Source: Roseiarcus sp963816065
GTDB taxonomy: Bacteria; Pseudomonadota; Alphaproteobacteria; Rhizobiales; Beijerinckiaceae
Assembly (NCBI GenBank): GCA_963816065.1
Contig: CAWFJG010000021.1
Span: forward strand, 49,848 to 113,847
Direction of reading: 5' to 3'
Length of the DNA stretch: 64,000 bases
Part shown: positions 29,518 through 39,872 of the stretch, in pieces
Layout of the letters: the number at the start of each line of letters is the position of its first letter
Position numbering within the stretch: the stretch's first letter is position 1
Notes under the pieces: model-generated
Databases searched by the model: none
Seen by the model: the letters and a program-made list of their open reading frames with translations, nothing else
Told to the model about the DNA's origin: nothing
Translations under genes and position numbers: made by a program

Positions 29518-30781
29518 ATGACGTCACGCGTGACTGCATTTTTTCTCGCTGTAGCTTTGGCCTTTGCAGCGACCTCGTCGATGGCCGACGACACCTCGGC
29601 CAATCTCCGGCTCATGGCGTTCGGCAGCGACGCCCAATTGACTGCGGTGAAGCATGCGGTCGAGCGTTTCAATCAGAAGTACCCGAACGTGAAGGTCGAG
29701 ATCGCCATCGATCCGATCACCAACGGATGGGGCGATTACGTCACGCACGTGCTCTCACAATTCAACGGCGGGGACGCCTATGACGTCTACGGCACCGCGA
29801 TCGAGACGTTCCGCACGTTCGAGACCCGCGGCTTGTTCGTCCCCCTCGACGATTTCATCGCCAAGAATCCCGGCTACTCGGATTTCGATCCGTCGCTGTT
29901 CAAATACTCATCCTATCAGGGCAAGACCTATTTCGTCCCGATCGGCTGGAACAACATCATGATCAACTACAACCGCGCGCTCTTTAGGGAGGCCGGAGTG
30001 GACTATCCCAAGGATTGGACATGGGAGCAGTTCCGCGAAGTCGCCAAGAAACTGACGAAGCGGGACGCCGCGGGCAATGTGCATTCAATACGGCTATGAA
30101 GTGCCGAACCAGAATTTCTTCGTGCAACCCTGGTTCTTGACGAACGGAACATCGCCGCTCAACCCTGATTGGACGGCATCGAACATGCTTGATCCGAAAG
30201 TCTCCGAGACCCTGCAATTCCTCCACGACCTCATCCACGTCGACAAAGTCTCGCCAATTCCCGGCAAGGACACGATGGACAATCAGTTCGCCGCCGGCCA
30301 GGTCGCAATGATCAACCGCGGCCATTGGATCATCGAGAATGCCAAGAAGGCGAAGCTCGACATGGATGTCGCCAACGTGCCGTCCAAAGTGAATGGAAAC
30401 ACGGTGATCGGCTTCGGCGGCTATGGCGTGTCGAAGACGTCCAAATATCCGGATCTCGCCAAAGAACTCGTCGGCGCGCTGACCAGCGAAGAGACGCAGA
30501 AGGAAGAAGGCGAACTTGGAGGCGGCGTTCCGGGCCGGAAGTCGGCGGCGGACACACCGGCATTCCTCGCCTTCCCCCCGAGCGCATAGCTCTACTATCA
30601 GTCGCTGCCCCACACGGTCCCGGTGCCCTCGCCCGCTGAATTTCCAGGAGGTTGAAAAGATCTTCATGCGCAATTTCGTGGCGATGATGGCCGACGAGAT
30701 CTCGATCGCCGAGGGGTCAAGCGCACCGACCAGGAGCTGAACGCATCGTTCAAGCGGGTCGCCGCCCAGCAGGGCAAGTAG
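29518..30781 (+). CDS. CUT1 sugar ABC binding protein (several frame breaks)
   Basis: Family 1 extracellular solute-binding protein of about 420 residues. Signal peptide MTSRVTAFFLAVALAFAATS with cleavage near SMA-DD. The mature start NLRLMAFGSDAQLTAVKHAV and FVPIGWNNIMINYNRALFRE are typical of the family. One indel near 30080 moves the frame to QYGYEVPNQNFFVQPWF; an in-frame TAG lies at 30587-30589; further indels near 30643 and 30715 are needed to read EFQEVEKIFMRNF and the tail to TAG 30781. GGGAGG precedes ATG 29518. First gene of the LacI-controlled operon. The pieces join into a full-length protein, so the breaks are probably errors. Confidence 0.8.
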
Positions 30782-30853
30782 CCGTGCCCGCGTCGAGCCG
30801 CGCGGCGTCCCCCAGCAGCTCGACACCCACGGCGGACAACTCGGGGTTGTGCG

Positions 30854-31762
30854 ATGCAGACCGCGGTTTTGCACCACGCGTCGGAGCTGCAGCGGGTCCA
30901 GGCGCGCGCCGGCTACCTGTTCATGCTGCCCTCCTTCCGCTCTATCTCGTCTTCGTCCTCGCGCCTGTCGTCGTCACCTGCGTCCTGAGCTTCGCCTTTT
31001 TACGATCCAATGCTCGGGTCGCGCTGGGTCGGATTCGACAATTACGTGCGCTTCTTCACTGACGACCGGTCGCTGCAGATATTCTGGAACACGCTGCGCT
31101 TCACGCTGTTCGCGGTGACCGGAAACATTTGCGTCGGCATGCTGTTCGCGCTCGCGCTCGACCGGAAGATGCCCGGCGGCGCTTCTCTATCTGTTCCGGC
31201 TCGCCTTTTTCCTGCCGGTGATCATCGCCGCGGCCTTCGTCTCCATCGTCTGGGGCTATTTCTACGGCGACGATCTTGGCGTCATCAATTACTACCTCAT
31301 CCGACTCGGCTTCTCGCCCGTCCACTGGCTGACCTCCAGCCGCAACGCGATGATGTCGATCGTGATCATGGACGTCTGGAAGAACGCCGGCTTCTTCATG
31401 ATCATTTTCATCGCCGCGCTACAGGGCGTGCCGAAGACGCTGATCGAGGCCGCCGTCATGGACGGCGCGTCCTACTGGCGGCGGTTCTTTCGCATCGTCC
31501 TGCCCTGGATATCGCCGGTCGTCTTCTTCGCCATCGTCTATGCCTCGATCGGCGCCCTGCAGGTGTTCGAGTCGATCGTCATCCTGACCCGCGGCGGTCC
31601 GGGCGACGCGACCCGGTCGATGTCGATCTATATCGTCGAGGAGGCGTTCGACAGCTTTCGAGATCGGATACGCAGCCTCGATCGCCGTCGTCATGACCGT
31701 CGGTGATCCTCGCGATCACCGTCGTGCAGTTCATGGCCTCTCGCGCCTGGGTGCGGCAGTGA
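30854..31762 (+). CDS. CUT1 sugar ABC permease 1, MalF/UgpA-like (several frameshifts)
   Basis: Inner membrane permease of about 300 residues in pieces: QARAGYLFMLP, then LYLVFVLAPVVVTCVLSFAF, then WVGFDNYVRFFTDDRSLQIF, then RLAFFLPVIIAAAFVSIVWG, with the cytoplasmic EAA loop EAAVMDGASYWRRFFRIVLP contacting the ATPase, and a last helix ending VQFMASRAWVRQ before TGA 31760-31762. Indels lie near 30935, 31000, 31180 and 31660. The order and overlap with the next permease (GTGA) show a normal CUT1 operon. Confidence 0.8.
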
Positions 31763-32605
31763 CGACGCAGCCGAAATTCTCCCGAGCGGCGATCGACTGG
31801 GCGATCATCGTCGTCATGGCGTTGCTCGGCGTCTTCATGCTGCTGCCCTTCGCCTGGCTCTTCAGCATGTCGTTCCGCACCGTGCGCGGACGCCTACCAG
31901 ATGCCGCCGAGCTTCCTGCCGCCGCGGCTCGATCTCGACAACTATCGCGCGGTCCTCGCGTCCTCGGTTCCGTTTCTCCAGATCTACGCGAACAGCATCG
32001 AGGTCGCGGTGCATCGTAACAGTCGGCCAACTCGTCACCTGCACGCTCGCCGCCTTCGCCTTCGCGCGGCTGAACTTTCCCGGACGCGACAGCCTTTTCT
32101 TCGTGATGCTGGTCGGGCTCCTCTTTCCGGCGCAGGTCACGATCATTCCGATCTATCTCGGCTTCGCCGGGTCGGACTCCTGAACCGGCCGATCGGGCTT
32201 GCCCTAATGTATCTGACCTCGAGCTTCGGCGTGTTCCTTGTGCGGCAGTTCATGCGCTCGCAGCCGAAGGCGCTCGAGGAGGCGGCGCTGATGGACGGCG
32301 CGGGCTACTTCAAGATCTTCTTCCGCATCTCGCTGCCGCAACTGCGGCCGGCGCTGGCGGCGCTCGGCATCATCACCTTCACCCAGACCTGGAACTACTA
32401 TTTCCAGGCGCGCGTGCTTCTCGAGCCGCAGGACTCGATGACGCTGCCGATCGCGATGGACGTTCTGCGCGGCTATCTCGGTTCCGGCAACCTCGCGCTC
32501 GTCATGGCGGCGATGAGCATGTCGGTGCTGCCCGTCATCCTTCTGTTCCTGCTGGCGCAGAGGATGGTGATCGAGGGCATCGCCATGAGCGGCATCAAGA
32601 CCTGA
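31759..32605 (+). CDS. CUT1 sugar ABC permease 2, MalG/UgpE-like (several frameshifts)
   Basis: Second permease of about 280 residues, starting at GTG 31759 in a 4-bp overlap. It reads AIDWAIIVVMALLGVFMLLP, a first periplasmic loop with PPSFLPPRLDLDNYRAVLAS, helix VGQLVTCTLAAFAFARLNFP, and an EAA loop EEAALMDGAGYFKIFFRISL. From 32180 to the stop the frame is clean (LVRQFMRSQPKALEEAALMD to VIEGIAMSGIKT). Indels are needed near 31895, 32015 and 32170. It forms the channel with the preceding permease. Confidence 0.82.
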
Positions 32606-32613
32606 GGGACATC

Positions 32614-35284
32614 ATGGACGCTATCGCCGCCGGCAGCATCCGGCTCTGACATCGACGCGCGTTTTGTCTACCGGGGCGCGCGCCGGCGATACGTCGCGTT
32701 TCCGCTCGGCGGGATCGGGTCCGGGCAGCGTCTCGCTTGACCGGCAGCGGCCGGCTCATCGACTGGAGCATCCAGCAACCGGCCGGCCATCCATCAGCAC
32801 AACGGCTACAGCCATTTCGCGATCAAGGCCGAACGGGACGGTGAGCTCCTCGATGCGCGCGTGCTGAACGGCCCTTACGAGGGGCTGCCGACCGGCTCGC
32901 CGAGCCGGCGAAAGTTCGACGGCTTCGGCTTCGGCGCCAATCGCGACTCGATGGCCGGCGCGCCGCACTTCGACGACGCGACGTTCGTCGGCCGTTTCCC
33001 GATCGCCGAGATCGATTTCCATCGCGACGCCTTTCCCGGAAAGGTGCGGATGACGGCGTTCAGTCCGTTCATCCCGCACAACGATCGGGACTCCTCGATG
33101 CCCGCGGCGCTCTTCGCCATCACCGTCGAGAACGACACCGACGCAGCGATCGACTACACGGTCGCGGCGACGCTCGGAAATTACGGCTGCGACAGCGGCG
33201 TCCATGTGTTCTCGCGGTCGATGGGTCTGAGCGCGCTGCACTTCACCTCGGCCGACGTCGACCGGCCGGCCTGCGCAGCGCGGCGACCTCGCGATCACCA
33301 CCGAAGGCGACGGGGTTGAGCATGTCGACTATCACCTGCGCGGCCAATGGTTCGACAGCCTGAGCCGCTACTGGCGGGAATTCGCCGAGGCCGGGCGCCT
33401 GCGCGAGCGGCGCTATGACACGCCGCGCGCAACGGCCCAGATGTGGCAGCCAGCCCGAGCACGGCACGCTCGCTCGCCGTGTACGGGTCGCACCTGGAGA
33501 GAAGGCTGAGGTCCGTTTCGCCATCACCTGGAACTATCCGCTGGGCGCCATCTACTGGTTCGATCGCGCGCAGCCGGGCGATCCGGAATACGCTGGCGTG
33601 CCGCCGACATGGCGCAACTACTACGCGACGCAATGGACGGATTCGCTCGCGAGCGGGGCGGAGGCGCTTCGCCGTTGGGATGAGCTCGAAGCTGCGACGG
33701 CGGCGTTTCGTGACTCGCTCTTCGGCTCCTCGATGCCTCCCGAGATCATCGATGCGGTATCTGGCACGCTCGGCGTGCTGCGTAGCGCGACCGTCATCCG
33801 CCTCGAAGGCGGGGAGCTTTGGGGCTGGGAGGGTCAGCACATCGGCGAGGGCTCCTGCGAGGGCAGCTGCACCCACGTCTGGAACTATCAGCAGGCGCTC
33901 GCGTGGCTCTTCCCGGCGCTGGAAAGGACTTTGCGCGAGACCGAGTTCACTTACAACCAGTTGCCGAACGGCGGCCTAACTTTCCGCCAGCGCCTGCCGC
34001 TTGGATCCGGATTCGACATCATCGGGCCCTGCGCCGACGGGCATTTCGGCGCGACGATCAAGGCCTATCGCGAGTGGCGCAACTCGGGCGACGACGACTG
34101 GCTCAGGCGCTACTGGCCAAACATCCGACGGTCCCTCGAATACGCGTGGTCGTCGGACAATCCGGACCGCTGGGACCCGGAGAAGACTGGCGTGCTTTGG
34201 GGTCGTCAGCACCATACGCTCGACATGGAGCTGTTCGGTCCGAATTCGTGGCTGACCAGCATGTATCTGGCGGCGCTCAAGGCGGCCGCCGAGATGGCGC
34301 GCGCGATGGGCGAGGCGGATTTTGCGCGCCGAATGCGCAGGCCATGGCGGAGAAGGGCGGCCGCCTATGTCGACCAGGAGCTTTTCAACGGCCGCTACTA
34401 CGGACAAAAACTCAAGCTCGACGACAGATCGGTGCTCGAGCCGTTCGACCAGGGCCGCAAGGCCGGCGTGCTGCGCGATTCTTTCATGCAAGCCTATTGG
34501 TCGGAGGAATATGGGCAGATCAAATATCAGGTCGGCGGCGGCTGCTTAACCGATCAAGTTCTCGGCCAGTGGCACGCCGACCTGGCCGGTCTGGGCGATG
34601 TTCTGTCGCGGCAGAATGTGGACACGGCGCTCCAGTCGATCTACCGGGAGAACTTCCGTCCGTCGCTTCGAGACCATTTCAATCCTTGTCGGGTCTACGC
34701 CTATGAAGACGAGGCCGGTCTTCTCGTATGTGCGTGGCCGAAGGGCGCCGAGGAGCCGGCCATTCCGGTCCCCTACTCCGAGGAAATATGGACGGGGCTC
34801 GAATACATGTTTGCTTCGCATCTGATCGTCCGTGGGTTTGTCGAGGAGGGACTGACCATCGTCCGCGCGGCGCGGGAGCGCCACGACGGCTCGCGTCGCA
34901 ATCCCTGGAACGAGATCGAGTGCGGCAGCTATTATGCGCGTTCGCTGTCGAGCTACGCGCTTCTCAATGCCTATATCGGGCTGACCTTCGACCAGCGCAT
35001 CGGCGAAATCGGCTTTGCCCCTGCAGTCTCGGGAGACGCCGTCTTTTTCTGGTCCGCGGGCCGCGGATGGGGCGAGGTCGAATTTCGCGGCGACTCGGTC
35101 ACGTTGACCGTCCTTGGCGGCGAGCTCAGGGTTTCGCGGCTCCGCCTTCCGACGCTGCCCGGCGGTGCGAGCGTCGACGGGCAGCCTGCTGAACGCGAAG
35201 GCGGCCGTCGTTCTCCTGGGAGCGGAGCGCACGCTCGGTCCGGGCGAGCGCTTTGTCATCGGAGCGGAGCGTGGCGCGGCTTGA
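32614..35284 (+). CDS. GH116 glycosidase, GBA2-like (several frameshifts)
   Basis: Glycoside hydrolase family 116, a family with beta-glucosidase, beta-xylosidase and glucosylceramidase members. About 890 residues. The N-terminal domain reads VAFPLGGIGSG, then GRLIDWSIQQPAGHPS and GYSHFAIKAERDGELLDARV after frame repairs near 32650, 32730 and 32790. Another shift is needed near 33270 and one near 33470. The catalytic domain is clean for about 580 residues: CTHVWNYQQALAWLFP, TLDMELFGPNSW (nucleophile Glu region) and GGGCLTDQVLGQWHADL (acid/base Asp region). A last indel near 35185 leads to TGA 35282-35284. No signal peptide is seen, so it is probably cytoplasmic and acts on an imported glycoside. 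Confidence 0.85.
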
Positions 35285-36409
35285 GCTCAAAGGGGTCCGC
35301 AAGAGCTTCCAGTCGGTCGAGGTAATCCACGGCGTCGACCTCATCGTCGAGTCCGGCTCCTTCACCGTGTTCGTAGGCCCCTCAGGCTGCGGAAAGTCGA
35401 CGCTCCTTCGGATGGTCGCTGGCCTCGAGGACCTAAGCCAGGGCGAGATCCTGCTCGAAGGCTCGCGCTGCGATCACCTGCTGCCGTCGAGTCGCGGCAT
35501 GGCCATGGTGTTTCAATCCTACGCGCTCTACCCGCACATGAGCGTGCGCGAAAACTTGCGCTTCGGCCTCGTCTGCCAGAACGTTGCGAAGGCCGAGATT
35601 GTGGCGCGAATCGCCCGCGCCGCCGACATCCTGCAGATCGCCCATCTCCTCGATCGCCAGCCCTCGCAACTGTCGGGCGGACAGAGTCAGCGCGTGGCGA
35701 TCGGCCGGGCCATCGTCAAGGAGCCGAAAGCGTTTCTATTCGATGAGCCGCTATCCAACCTGGACGCCGAGCTCAGGGTGAAGATGCGCAGCGAGATTGC
35801 GCCTCCTCCATCGGCGGCTCGGCGCGACGATGATCTACGTGACGCATGATCAGGTCGAGGCCATGACCATGGCCGACACGATTGTGGTGCTGCGCGACGG
35901 CCTCGTTGAACAGGTCGGTTCGCCGATCGACCTCTACATGCGGCCGCGCAACCGCTTCGTCGCCTGCTTTCTCGGCGCGCCGCAGATGAATCTTCTCGCC
36001 GTCGAGCGCTGTCGCAGCCGAGGCGCACGGACTGGAACTCGCGATCGACCAGGGGCGCGCCAGGATCGCGGCTCACGTCGTCGCGCCCGCGATGAAATCC
36101 GAAGCGCCGCTCGTCGCCGGTCTGCGGCCCGAGCACTTGTCTCCAGCCGAGGGCGGCCCGCTCGCCGCCCGGGTCGAGACCAGCGAGATCTTGGGCGCTG
36201 AAACGATCATCCACGGGGTGCTTCAGTCAGGGGAGCGCCTGTCCGCATCCGTTCGAGGCCTTCGCCGGGTCAATCCCGGAGAGCCGATCCGCTTCCGCAT
36301 CGATCCGATTGATGTCCACGTGTTCGACGACCGCGGCGAAGCGCTGCCACGCGTCGCCATCCAGGCTGTGGAGGACCGGACATTCATTTATGCGCGGGGC
36401 TGGCCGTGA
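35271..36409 (+). CDS. CUT1 sugar ABC ATPase, MalK/UgpC-like (frameshifts)
   Basis: ATP-binding subunit for the CUT1 importer, about 378 residues. GTG 35271 lies inside the end of the glycosidase gene. Motifs: GPSGCGKSTLLRMVAGLE, MVFQSYALYPHMSV, LSGGQSQRVAIGRAIV, LFDEPLSNLDAELR; after an indel near 35805 come RRLGATMIYVTHDQVEAMTM, then a further shift near 36010 into the C-terminal TOBE regulatory domain (AGLRPEHLSPAEGG, DPIDVHVFDDRG) and the stop at 36407-36409. Last gene of the LacI-controlled operon; having its own ATPase fits a dedicated transporter. Confidence 0.85.
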
Positions 36410-36793
36410 AAGCGTGCCGCTGTGGGCTGAATACGCACCGACGAGCGACAGCGGAGACGCTCGCAGCGGCGGCCCGAAAGGCCGTTGATGGCAAGGCCTG
36501 ACGCTTCGTCGCTATGGCGCGAACGGAACTGCTGAACCGGATAGTGGAAACGCGCGAGTTAGCCGGGCGTACCGACCCGAGCTTCCGAGCAGTTTCCTTT
36601 AGCCGGCCCATCGAAGGAATTGAGTTGGAGTTCGACTCTCCCCGCAAAGTGCACGGAGGGCACATGGAACGACAGGCGCTTGCGGCGTCTTCGTGATTAC
36701 CCATGGTCAATGTGATGAATGTTGGCCCATTTCGTTGGCCAGAGTGGTCACGTTACAACCGGAGAGCGCTCCGTTCCGCGCCCCATTTCGCCT

Positions 36794-36868
36794 GCCTGTT
36801 TGCTGCCTGTTTCGAGCCTGATAAGTGCCTGTTAACTGCCTGTTCCCGAGCCTGTTAAGGCGCCTGTT
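36794..36868. repeat. Seven GCCTGTT repeats spaced 11-12 bp
   Basis: GCCTGTT (third copy GCCTGAT) begins at 36794, 36805, 36816, 36827, 36838, 36850 and 36862. The first five are exactly 11 bp apart and the last two steps are 12 bp, so all copies lie on nearly one face of the helix. The spacer bases differ between copies, so only the 7-mer and the spacing are conserved. An iteron-like or multi-site protein-binding array is the obvious reading; a dispersed Rhizobiales repeat element is the alternative. Confidence 0.8.
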
Positions 36869-37101
36869 CCATGCCCGCAACTGCTCGGTTGTATGGCCGT
36901 CAGCGCCATGAAATTGCTAGAGTTTCTGGAATGGTTGGAACGGAATGCCAGCCCTGGCGAAATAAACCGCCCTGCTAACAGGCAAACCGGATCGGGCCAG
37001 CGGGCGATAAAGCCCCCGGGCACGGACGCGGGGATTTGCGGGCGAAGCGTGGGTGCGTGAAAAAGAATGCCTGACATGAGCAGGCCCCGCCGGAGGGCGG
37101 T

Positions 37102-37123
37102 CGCGGGCGTTTTCCCGCCCGCG
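37102..37123. terminator. GC-rich hairpin, possible transcription end
   Basis: CGCGGGCG and CGCCCGCG form a perfect 8-bp stem around a TTTTCC loop. There is no clear T-run after it on either strand, so a role as terminator is uncertain. Confidence 0.35.
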
Positions 37124-37269
37124 TGATTAACCGCCTCGCCCGCCAGGACTTCGCGAACCTTCATCGCCGCCCCTGCGCCTCGGCCTCCATCGGGATACGC
37201 GATGCGGCGGGCGTTGGGCAGGCCCGGTCGCCGCTGGCGCAAGAATCGCCTTGCGACGACGCGACCGTA

Positions 37270-37295
37270 GACGCCGGGCCCAGAGACCCGGCGTC
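37270..37295 (-). terminator. Hairpin after rplA
   Basis: GACGCCGGG and CCCGGCGTC form a perfect 9-bp stem with an 8-base loop, 29 bp past the rplA stop. No T-tract follows, so it could work as a Rho-assisted or processing end of the rplKA transcript. Confidence 0.5.
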
Positions 37296-37323
37296 CTCGC
37301 GTCTCAGGAAGCCGCTGAGCCGC

Positions 37324-38037
37324 CTACGCGCCGACCGCGGTCGCCGTGGCGAGCGTCGAGATGTCCACCCGCACGCCCGGCCCCATGGTCGAGGAGACCG
37401 CGGCGCGCAGGAGATAGTGGCCCTTGGCGCCGGACGGCTTGGCGCGGTTCACCGCGTCGACGAACGCCTTGATGTTCTCGGCGATCTTGTCTTCGCCGAA
37501 CGAGGTCTTGCCGACCGAGCCCTGGACGATGCCGGCCTTCTCGGCGCGGAATTCCACGGCCCCGCCCTTCGAGGCTGCGACCGCCGCCTTGACGTCCATC
37601 GTCACGGTGCCGACCTTCGGGTTCGGCATCAGGCCGCGCGGGCCCAAAACCTTGCCGAGCCGGCCGACCAGCGGCATCAGGTCGGGGGTGGCGATGCAGC
37701 GGTCGAAATCGATCGTGCCGCCCTGGACCGCGGCGACCAGGTCCTCGGCCCCGACGACGTCGGCTCCGGCTTCCCTGGCCTCGTCGGCCTTGGCCCCGCG
37801 CGCAAACACCGCCACGCGGAGCGTCCTGCCGGTGCCGTTCGGCAGGTTGACGACGCCGCGCACCATCTGGTCGGCGTGCTTCGGGTCGACGCCGAGGTTG
37901 AGCGAGAGCTCGACCGTCTCGTCGAACTTGGCCTTGGCGTTGGTCTTGACCATCTTCACCGCTTCGCTCAGCGGATAAAGCTTGGTGCGCTCGACGGATT
38001 CGCGGGCGTTCTTGATTCGCTTGCCGTGCTTGGACAT
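37324..38037 (-). CDS. rplA: Ribosomal protein L1
   Basis: A 237-residue large-subunit protein that binds 23S rRNA at the L1 stalk and represses translation of the rplKA mRNA. N-terminus MSKHGKRIKNARESVERTKL; the conserved block PLVGRLGKVLGPRGLMPNPK and GTVTMDVKAAVAASKGG are present. Intact, with a 4-bp gap after rplK. Unusually, rplJ, rplL and rpoBC do not follow; the strand is non-coding beyond. Confidence 0.97.
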   Translation of the reverse strand: MSKHGKRIKNARESVERTKLYPLSEAVKMVKTNAKAKFDETVELSLNLGVDPKHADQMVRGVVNLPNGTGRTLRVAVFARGAKADEAREAGADVVGAEDLVAAVQGGTIDFDRCIATPDLMPLVGRLGKVLGPRGLMPNPKVGTVTMDVKAAVAASKGGAVEFRAEKAGIVQGSVGKTSFGEDKIAENIKAFVDAVNRAKPSGAKGHYLLRAAVSSTMGPGVRVDISTLATATAVGA

Positions 38038-38041
38038 TGTC

Positions 38042-38488
38042 TTACTCCACCACCTGCAGGCCCATCGAGCGGGCGGAGCCTTCGATCATCTTCATGGCGG
38101 ACTCGATCGAGTCGCAGTTGAGGTCGACGATTTTCTTCTCGGCGATCTCGCGCACTTGGCTCTTCGTCACCTTGCCGACGAAGCCGCGGCCCGGCGTCTT
38201 GGAGCCGGAGGCCGGCTTCTTGCCGATCTTCAGGTTGGCGGCCTTCTTCAGCCAGAAGGTCACCGGCGGCTGACGCATCTCGAAGGTGAACGAGCGGTCC
38301 TGAAAGGCGGTGATGACGACCGGAATCGGCGAGCCTTTCTCCAACTGCGCGGTGCGCGCGTTGAAGGCCTTGCAGAATTCCATGATGTTGAGGCCGCGCT
38401 GGCCGAGCGCGGGACCGATCGGAGGCGACGGATTGGCCGCCCCCGCCGGCACTTGCAGTTTTATGTAGCCGACGACTTTCTTCGCCAT
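38042..38488 (-). CDS. rplK: Ribosomal protein L11
   Basis: A 148-residue protein of the GTPase-associated centre. Start ATG 38488 gives MAKKVVGYIKLQVPAGAANP; upstream in-frame ATG 38593 is rejected because it adds 35 residues not seen in L11. The family signature PSPPIGPALGQRGLNIMEFC and the C-terminal rRNA-binding domain (KTPGRGFVGKVTKSQVREIA) are intact. Normally nusG lies just upstream; here the upstream 475 bp is non-coding and then comes a tRNA-Asn on the other strand. Confidence 0.97.
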   Translation of the reverse strand: MAKKVVGYIKLQVPAGAANPSPPIGPALGQRGLNIMEFCKAFNARTAQLEKGSPIPVVITAFQDRSFTFEMRQPPVTFWLKKAANLKIGKKPASGSKTPGRGFVGKVTKSQVREIAEKKIVDLNCDSIESAMKMIEGSARSMGLQVVE

Positions 38489-38963
38489 GATGCTGCTCCG
38501 TAAATAGGCGCGACCGCTTTGGCCTCCTGCGGAGATGGGGCAAATGCCGGCGATCTGCAGCCGCGCTCGCTGAGCGCGGGGAACGCGGGCCATAGGGTGT
38601 CCGACAGGACGCCCGTCTCACAACGGGCTAGGAACCGCGTCCACAGATGCGTCCGGCGAATGCCCCATCCGCCACGTTTGGCCCAAGCGGATGCGCCAGG
38701 TTGCAGGGTCGTGGTGCGAACGGAAACCCCGACTGGCGGTGCGGGCGTTCTTCCACGTCTGAGGGGTGGGCTGTTAGCAGGTTTGCCGGCGGCGGGCAAC
38801 TGCGGTTTGGTTTGGCCAGTTGGACGCCGCTGTAGCCCGCGGTCGCCGAGGCGCCGGCCGCGCCGGAGGAAACGCGGCTGCTCGTGCATATCGAAAGAGC
38901 GGAGACGGCCGCGAAAAACGGCTTGGCGAGGCGAGAAAATCTGCTATACGGGCGCCCTGCTGA
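38489..38963. other. Leader region of rplK, no gene
   Basis: GC-rich non-coding DNA of 475 bp between rplK (minus) and tRNA-Asn (plus). It should contain the rplKA promoter and mRNA leader, including an inverted element near 38608-38625 (GCCCGT/ACGGGC). The expected secE-nusG genes are absent. The plus-strand segment 38935-38960 (AAAATCTGCTATACG) is a plausible tRNA promoter -10 region. Confidence 0.5.
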
Positions 38964-39039
38964 TCCCCGATAGCTCAGCTGGTAGAGCATTCGACTGTTA
39001 ATCGAATGGTCGCAGGTTCGAGTCCTGCTCGGGGAGCCA
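38964..39039 (+). tRNA. tRNA-Asn (GTT)
   Basis: Acceptor stem TCCCCGA/TCGGGGA, D-loop AGCTCAGCTGGTAGAGCA, anticodon stem TTCGA-CTGTTAA-TCGAA with anticodon GTT, T-arm GCAGGTTCGAGTCCTGC, discriminator G and an encoded CCA end at 39037-39039. Confidence 0.97.
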
Positions 39040-39495
39040 TATTCTCGAGTGTCGTCAGACCTAGGGCGCTCGCCCGGTTGCATTTCGCGATAAGCGCTCG
39101 ATGGCGCGGCCGCCCCACGAATGGATGTGTGGAGAAGGCAACTCCTGCTTCGACTTTCGCCTCGTCCCGCAGGCAACCCCGAGGGCGCCGGAAGGATTCC
39201 AGCCTGGCAAGGGTCCGCGATCGCGCCACGGCTGCGGCGATCCCGAGGTCGCAGAACAAGGCTTTGTTGACCCCGCTGTGCCGCGGTCGCTGAACCGTGG
39301 GAGGGGACGTCGAGAGCCGCGACCGGCTGAGGTGGCCGGCTTTTCCGCGAAATGGCGGCCGACATCAATTCGCCACCCCTGGCCGGATTGGGGCGCCAAT
39401 CCGCAGTCATCGCGTTGGGACGCTGTCGGGCGATCCGAAATCTTGGAAGATTGCGACAGGACGGAAGCAACCGTCCGACGAGCGGCCGCGGACGC
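39040..39495. other. Gap between tRNA-Asn and the rRNA operon, no gene
   Basis: 455 bp without a convincing coding region. It separates the plus-strand tRNA from the minus-strand rRNA operon. Short overlapping frames in all six readings lack ribosome sites and motifs. Confidence 0.5.
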
Positions 39496-39533
39496 AAAAA
39501 AGCCCCTGACGGTTTTGGCGTCAAGGGCTTTTT
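39496..39533. terminator. Bidirectional Rho-independent terminator of the rRNA operon
   Basis: AAAAAAGCCCCTGACG and CGTCAAGGGCTTTTT form a strong stem around TTTTGG (one mismatch), with a T-run on either strand. It lies just past the 3' end of tRNA-fMet, the last gene of the rRNA operon. Confidence 0.85.
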
Positions 39534-39537
39534 GGTT

Positions 39538-39614
<77 letters not shown>

Positions 39615-39756
39615 GCAACGTAGAGTTCGGGCGGCGAACGACGGACAGGGGCTGTTCTCCGCTGTTTGCTGTTTTGGGTGAAGAGGAAGGACGGGGAGGG
39701 CGGCGGTCTTAGGCTGGGTCGTGCGCCCTCGGGCGTCGGGTATCCGTCCTTTGCAG

Positions 39757-39872
39757 GCCTGGCGACGACCTACTCTCCCATGTCTTGAGACAGAGTACCA
39801 TTGGCGCGAAGGCGTTTGACGGCCGAGTTCGGGATGGGATCGGGTCTGATCGCCTTGCAAGAGCCACCAGGC
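39757..39872 (-). rRNA. rrf: 5S ribosomal RNA
   Basis: On the minus strand the terminal stem GCCTGG/CCAGGC encloses conserved loops including CCCGATCCCATCCCGAACTC and the 3' segment ATGGGAGAGTAGGTCG. Ends are set by the terminal stem and may be off by a few bases. Confidence 0.95.

Larger units (their letters stand above)
36410..37323. other. 900-bp non-coding gap holding a repeat array and hairpins
   Basis: Between the convergent ends of the CUT1 operon and rplA. No open frame looks like a gene. It contains the phased repeat array at 36794-36868, an inverted copy (AACAGGC) at 36977-36983, a GCCTG/CAGGC stem near 37065, a perfect 8-bp stem at 37102-37123 and the rplA terminator hairpin at 37270-37295. 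Confidence 0.6.

Noticed and set aside
36620..36660. tRNA-like T-arm (GAGTTCGACTC)
   Set aside because: Only a 3-4 bp stem and no acceptor or anticodon arms can be built around it.
36514..36696. A 60-codon open frame in the non-coding gap
   Set aside because: No ribosome site, no known motif, and composition unlike neighbouring genes.
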